DNA of 64,000 bases from DASTBU01 sp035711845 (GTDB taxonomy: Bacteria > Acidobacteriota > Vicinamibacteria > Vicinamibacterales > 2-12-FULL-66-21). Positions 61,599-64,000 of this stretch are shown in pieces. Location of the stretch: assembly GCA_035711845.1 (NCBI GenBank), contig DASTBU010000057.1, forward strand, positions 24,886 to 88,885. Direction: 5' to 3'. Every line of letters starts with the position of its first letter. Position 1 is the stretch's first letter. The notes beneath the pieces are model-generated. The model saw nothing but the letters and a program-made list of their open reading frames with translations. It was not told where the DNA came from and searched no databases. Both the position numbers and the translations under genes were made by a program.

Positions 61599-62330
61599 TT
61601 ACCTCTGGCTCGCTGACACAATCGGCGCGGTCTTGAAGTCGAACCGCAGGAATTCGCTCGTCTCCGTTCCGACGGTCTCCGCGACGTGCGTCACGCCTGA
61701 TGAGAGCCACCGCTCCTGGCCGAGACGCACGGCCCTCTCCGATCTGTCTGACTCCCGGATACGCGCCTCTCGGAGCGCGATCAGCAACGACGGCTCGGTC
61801 GCAGCCGTGACGATCCGAAGCAATTGCCCAGGCGCACGGACCAGACGCGTGATCCGCACCTGCTCGTTCTCGAACTGCACCTTCTCCAGGCTCTCCCCCG
61901 ACGTCACCACCTCGCGATAGAAGCGTCCCTTCAGCGTGCGGACGTCCTTCGGATCCGTCTTGAATTCGACGCGTAGAAACTGGCTGGGCAGCTCGGAGGG
62001 GTTCTCCACCTCGTGAATCTCGTCGATGCCGCGGAAGACACGGAATCCGCCGGCCTTCGTCGCCGGCCGGGTGGCCGCTCCATAGGAGGTGCCAATGTGT
62101 TTGAACAGCACGGGCCCGCCGTCGTTGAGGTACACGTACGCCGCCGGCAAGGCGTTATGCGCATGCGCGGGCAGCTTCGCGTGCGGCGGGTAGTACACGC
62201 GCACGACCCGGACCCACTCGTTTTCAAACTGCTTCGCGTATGAGTCGGGCAGGGTCGTGATGGGATCCTGTGACGCGAACCCGTTCATCGTGGCCGTTGC
62301 GAATACCGCCAGTGCCAAGGCTTTCATCAT
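61599..62330 (-). CDS. Secreted bicupin-like protein
   Basis: 243 residues with a signal peptide (about 1-19, NGFASQ). Two cupin-like halves: QFENEWVRVVRVYYPPHAKLPAHAHNALPAAYVYLND (about 34-70, with His-x-His) and QFENEQVRITRLVRAPGQLLRIVTAATEPSLLIALRE (about 152-188, ligand His lost). The halves begin with the same F-E-N-E-x-V-R string, so they are an internal duplication. It resembles the secreted cupin at 12495 in plan. Its place between arsN1-like and flavoprotein genes, with 4 bases to the latter, makes it part of that operon. Confidence 0.82.
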   Translation of the reverse strand: MMKALALAVFATATMNGFASQDPITTLPDSYAKQFENEWVRVVRVYYPPHAKLPAHAHNALPAAYVYLNDGGPVLFKHIGTSYGAATRPATKAGGFRVFRGIDEIHEVENPSELPSQFLRVEFKTDPKDVRTLKGRFYREVVTSGESLEKVQFENEQVRITRLVRAPGQLLRIVTAATEPSLLIALREARIRESDRSERAVRLGQERWLSSGVTHVAETVGTETSEFLRFDFKTAPIVSASQR

Positions 62331-62408
62331 CGTCAGACTCCTCGTCGTTCCTCGCTGGCAGTACTGACGCTGCCCGACCGGGATGGACGCATCCCGCCGG
62401 CCGCGAGG

Positions 62409-62951
62409 CTAGGCATTCGAGCTCGCATCGGTGCTCACCCGCGTCGACGACGTGAGGTTCTGCGAGATCAGCCGTTCGACGATGACGACGTCGAGCCACT
62501 GGCCGTCGAGTTGCCCGTGCTTCTCGTAGACGCCGACCTCGCGGAACCCGCAGGCGCGGCACAGCGCGCGGCTGCCGGCATTGAAGGGAAAAATGCGCGA
62601 GACGAGCTTCCAGTAGCCGCGCTCACGAGCCGTGTCCACGAGCGCCTCGAGGAGTTGACGCCCGACGCCGCGCCGGCGCGCAGCCCGGTCCAGGTAAATC
62701 GAGAACTCCGCGATACCCGCGTAACACGCGCGCGGCCGATAGCTGCTCAGTCCGGCCCAACCGATCACGACGCCGTCATCCTCCGCCACGAGCAGTGGAA
62801 AACGTTGTGCATCCTCGAGACGCATGCGGATGTCATGGACGGTGCGCGGCTCGGTCTCGAACGTCGCACCGCGTTCGGCGATGCCCTGGTTGTAGATATC
62901 GGTGATGGCTTCGGCGTCAGCGAGCACGGCGTGTCGGAAGAGCGTGGACAT
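62409..62951 (-). CDS. ArsN1-type N-acetyltransferase (arsinothricin-resistance-like GNAT)
   Basis: 180 residues of the PAT/ArsN1 GNAT group: TLFRHAVLADAEAITDIYNQGIAERGATFETEPR, LVAEDDGVVIGWAGLSSYRPRACYAGIAEFSIYLDRAARRRGVGRQLLEALVDTA (acetyl-CoA loop RRRGVG), WKLVSRIFPFNAGSRALCRACGFREVGVYEKHGQLDGQWLDVVIVERLI. This string order is typical of ArsN1 enzymes, which acetylate arsinothricin or phosphinothricin; sequence alone cannot tell them apart. A MarR-site-like palindrome lies 5 bases before the ATG. It is the second gene of the MarR cluster. Confidence 0.82.
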   Translation of the reverse strand: MSTLFRHAVLADAEAITDIYNQGIAERGATFETEPRTVHDIRMRLEDAQRFPLLVAEDDGVVIGWAGLSSYRPRACYAGIAEFSIYLDRAARRRGVGRQLLEALVDTARERGYWKLVSRIFPFNAGSRALCRACGFREVGVYEKHGQLDGQWLDVVIVERLISQNLTSSTRVSTDASSNA

Positions 62952-62956
62952 GTTGC

Positions 62957-62968
62957 TAGTGACAACTA
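62957..62968 (-). promoter_or_regulatory. Second MarR operator, before arsN1-like gene
   Basis: On the minus strand it reads TAGTTGTCACTA, differing from the marR-promoter site TAGTTGCAACTA at two central positions. It lies in the 32-base gap between marR and the acetyltransferase gene, suggesting local control of the downstream genes as well. Confidence 0.6.
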
Positions 62969-62983
62969 TCAAGCCTGAAAAAA

Positions 62984-63520
62984 TCAGCGACAGCCGGATG
63001 GCCTACACCCATCCGAGCTGCACGAGGCACTCACAGACACGCCACTCCGGAACCGGGAATCGGCAGCCTGCGCCAATCGTCGGATGACGTCGACCACGCC
63101 GGCGCGAATATCAGGATCGAGGTCGACTAGCAGCTCCTTCTGTTGATTCACGAGATCGTCGGTGATCCGCGCGCACAGATTCTGGCCAGCACGGGTTGCG
63201 TTCAACGCGGTTGCGCGCCCATCAGTGGCGTCCGGATGCTGCCGCACGTACCCCTTCTTCACGAGCGCGCGAACGACGCGGCTCGTCGTGCTCTTGTCCA
63301 GAAAGAGGCGCTCGGCCAGGTCACCAAGACGCAGCGGCCCATGTTCGACGAGAGCCTCGAGCGCGTGGCACTGCGTGACCGAAATGTCGTGGCAGCAAAT
63401 GCGATCCCGATCGCGGAACTGATAGACGCGAACCAGAGCGGCGACGGCCGCCTGCAAGGCTTCAGCGTCTCGCTGCAGGTCCGCGGTGGAGGACGGGCGC
63501 CGAGTAAGCGCGGTCGGCAT
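62984..63520 (-). CDS. MarR-family repressor with cysteine cluster
   Basis: 178 residues. Winged helix about 50-125: CHALEALVEHGPLRLGDLAERLFLDKSTTSRVVRALVKKGYVRQHPDATDGRATALNATRAG. Before it, RICCHDISVTQC places Cys42, Cys43 and Cys51 close together at the dimer-domain/HTH junction. A C-terminal tail adds Cys167, Cys172 and Cys177. The cysteines suggest sensing of a thiol-binding metalloid or oxidant. Start: the ATG at 63520 just after the promoter; an upstream ATG at 63565 lies in the -35 box. Its own promoter carries a matching palindrome, so it is autoregulated. Confidence 0.87.
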   Translation of the reverse strand: MPTALTRRPSSTADLQRDAEALQAAVAALVRVYQFRDRDRICCHDISVTQCHALEALVEHGPLRLGDLAERLFLDKSTTSRVVRALVKKGYVRQHPDATDGRATALNATRAGQNLCARITDDLVNQQKELLVDLDPDIRAGVVDVIRRLAQAADSRFRSGVSVSASCSSDGCRPSGCR

Positions 63521-63528
63521 ATCGTTGG

Positions 63529-63540
63529 TAGTTGCAACTA
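63529..63540 (-). promoter_or_regulatory. MarR operator palindrome TAGTTGCAACTA
   Basis: A perfect 12-bp palindrome overlapping the -10 box of the marR promoter. A near copy is at 62957-62968. Confidence 0.75.
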
Positions 63541-63565
63541 TATGGACGGTCGGGCAGGCTGTCAA
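63537..63565 (-). promoter_or_regulatory. Sigma70-type promoter of the marR-arsN1-like cluster
   Basis: On the minus strand: -35 TTGACA (63560-63565), exactly 17 bp, -10 TATAGT (63537-63542). It is the closest match to consensus in the window. The predicted transcription start is about 10-13 bases before the ATG at 63520. Confidence 0.88.
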
Positions 63566-63659
63566 GTTCCCGAGACGTTCCCTTTCACCTCGGGGCCACT
63601 GAAGCGCTCTGCGCTCGCGAGATCCGGCGGTGACCTTATGTGCCCCATGATCTCAACGC

Positions 63660-63692
63660 TTGCATCATGCCATCACTTCTGCCATCATGATG
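63660..63692 (+). promoter_or_regulatory. Promoter and palindrome of vapBC
   Basis: -35 TTGCAT (63660-63665), 17-bp spacer, -10 CATCAT (63683-63688). The transcription start would fall at or next to the ATG at 63695, so vapB may be leaderless. CATCATGATG (63683-63692) is a palindrome and GCATCATG recurs at 63662, plausible VapB contact sites. Confidence 0.5.
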
Positions 63693-63694
63693 TC

Positions 63695-63943
63695 ATGGTC
63701 CGAACACAGGTGCAGCTGACCGACAAGCAAGCGGTGGCGTTGCGTCGGCGATCAAAGCGCGAGAACGTCTCGGTAGCCGAGCTCGTACGCCGGGCGATCG
63801 ATGCGTTCACCCGGGCGGAGCCGCCAGGCGAACGGGAGGGTCGGGATCGCGCGATCCGCGCTGCGGGTAGGTTTGCGTCCGGCGTCCGTGACACATCGAG
63901 CCGCCACGATGAGGCGCTCGCGGACGCCTTCCAGTCCCGATGA
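63695..63943 (+). CDS. vapB: Ribbon-helix-helix antitoxin (VapB/CopG-like)
   Basis: 82 residues. RHH fold at the start: RTQVQLTDKQAVALRRRSKRENVSVAELVRRAIDAF (beta strand RTQVQL, helix 1, helix 2). The C-terminal part (about 50-82) is flexible and would wrap the toxin. It overlaps the PIN-domain gene by four bases (ATGA). No ribosome site is seen, in keeping with a leaderless message. Confidence 0.88.
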   Translation: MVRTQVQLTDKQAVALRRRSKRENVSVAELVRRAIDAFTRAEPPGEREGRDRAIRAAGRFASGVRDTSSRHDEALADAFQSR

Positions 63944-64000
63944 TCTTCGTCGACACCTCCGCCCTGTACGCCGTTCTTGACCGCGACGACGACAACCATC
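63940..64000 (+). CDS. vapC: PIN-domain toxin, N-terminus only (VapC)
   Basis: Only 20 codons are in the window: MIFVDTSALYAVLDRDDDNH. The VDTSALYAVLDRDD string is the first strand and catalytic Asp of PIN-domain RNases. The ATGA overlap with the antitoxin gene is typical of VapBC. The rest is cut off by the window end. Confidence 0.87.
   Translation, partial: MIFVDTSALYAVLDRDDDNH

Overview
This 64 kb window is GC-rich and densely coding. It most likely comes from an Acidobacteriota chromosome, plausibly class Vicinamibacteria. The basis is three full-length ADOP-type orphan permeases (duplicated FtsX/MacB-core proteins with no ATPase partner, a hallmark of this phylum), two Oar-like TonB-dependent receptors with an N-terminal carboxypeptidase-regulatory domain, a PadR-ADOP operon, a Hanks-type kinase fused to TolB-like and TPR regions, and intergenic microsatellites of the GGTTCAAGGTTCAG kind. 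I see no rRNA, tRNA, CRISPR array or prophage. All names come from reading the translated sequence; no database search was run.

Layout. 1-6.2 kb: C-terminus of a sulfatase-like protein facing a TonB-dependent receptor across a palindromic repeat tract, then a lipoprotein, a secreted protein with four Trp/Cys repeats and an unknown protein. 6.2-16.5 kb: a DUF1835-like relic, an ankyrin-type protein, an ADOP permease facing the relic tail of another, a 157-bp MITE-like element, a YdeI-family protein, a secreted cupin protein, and a PadR-ADOP operon with an excellent promoter/operator. 16.5-21.9 kb: an ECF sigma/cupin anti-sigma pair divergent from a TPR lipoprotein, DUF4331 and HupE operon. 22-29.1 kb: one minus-strand block of TonB-dependent receptor, tctC, tctA, tctB and methyltransferase. 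29.2-32.2 kb: an ABC exporter followed by an ATP-grasp-like protein. 32.3-38.6 kb: a RidA homologue, then a Ser/Thr kinase divergent from a third ADOP permease that has an orphan dyad in front of it. 39-47 kb: a VOC protein, a SpoIIE-type phosphatase, a small membrane protein, a truncated ECF sigma factor, an inverted-repeat element, and a hybrid-PAS sensor kinase with a lone receiver and a FixJ-type regulator. 46.4-57.3 kb: mostly single metabolic and stress genes (NmrA-like protein, two HD proteins, two alpha/beta hydrolases, VOC, ECF41 sigma, LigD-type ligase, BNR-repeat protein, ArsR-AHSA1 pair, DNA polymerase IV). 57.3-63.5 kb: a RES-domain relic, then a minus-strand cluster of MarR regulator, ArsN1-like acetyltransferase, secreted cupin-like protein, flavoprotein, MFS transporter, SigZ sigma factor and an eight-cysteine small protein. 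63.7-64 kb: a VapBC toxin-antitoxin module cut by the window end.

How genes work together. The most system-like part is the 57.9-63.6 kb cluster. A MarR repressor with a CC-x7-C cysteine group has a TTGACA-17-TATAGT promoter overlapped by the palindrome TAGTTGCAACTA, and a near copy of that site lies just before the arsN1-like gene. The flavoprotein and the small protein both carry Cys-Cys tails. I infer a thiol-reactive, probably organoarsenical, resistance regulon. The second candidate is the sigma/anti-sigma plus TPR/DUF4331/HupE neighbourhood. The third is an outer-membrane receptor apparently co-transcribed with a tripartite tricarboxylate transporter and a methyltransferase. Autoregulation is visible at sequence level for padR, arsR, marR and vapB.
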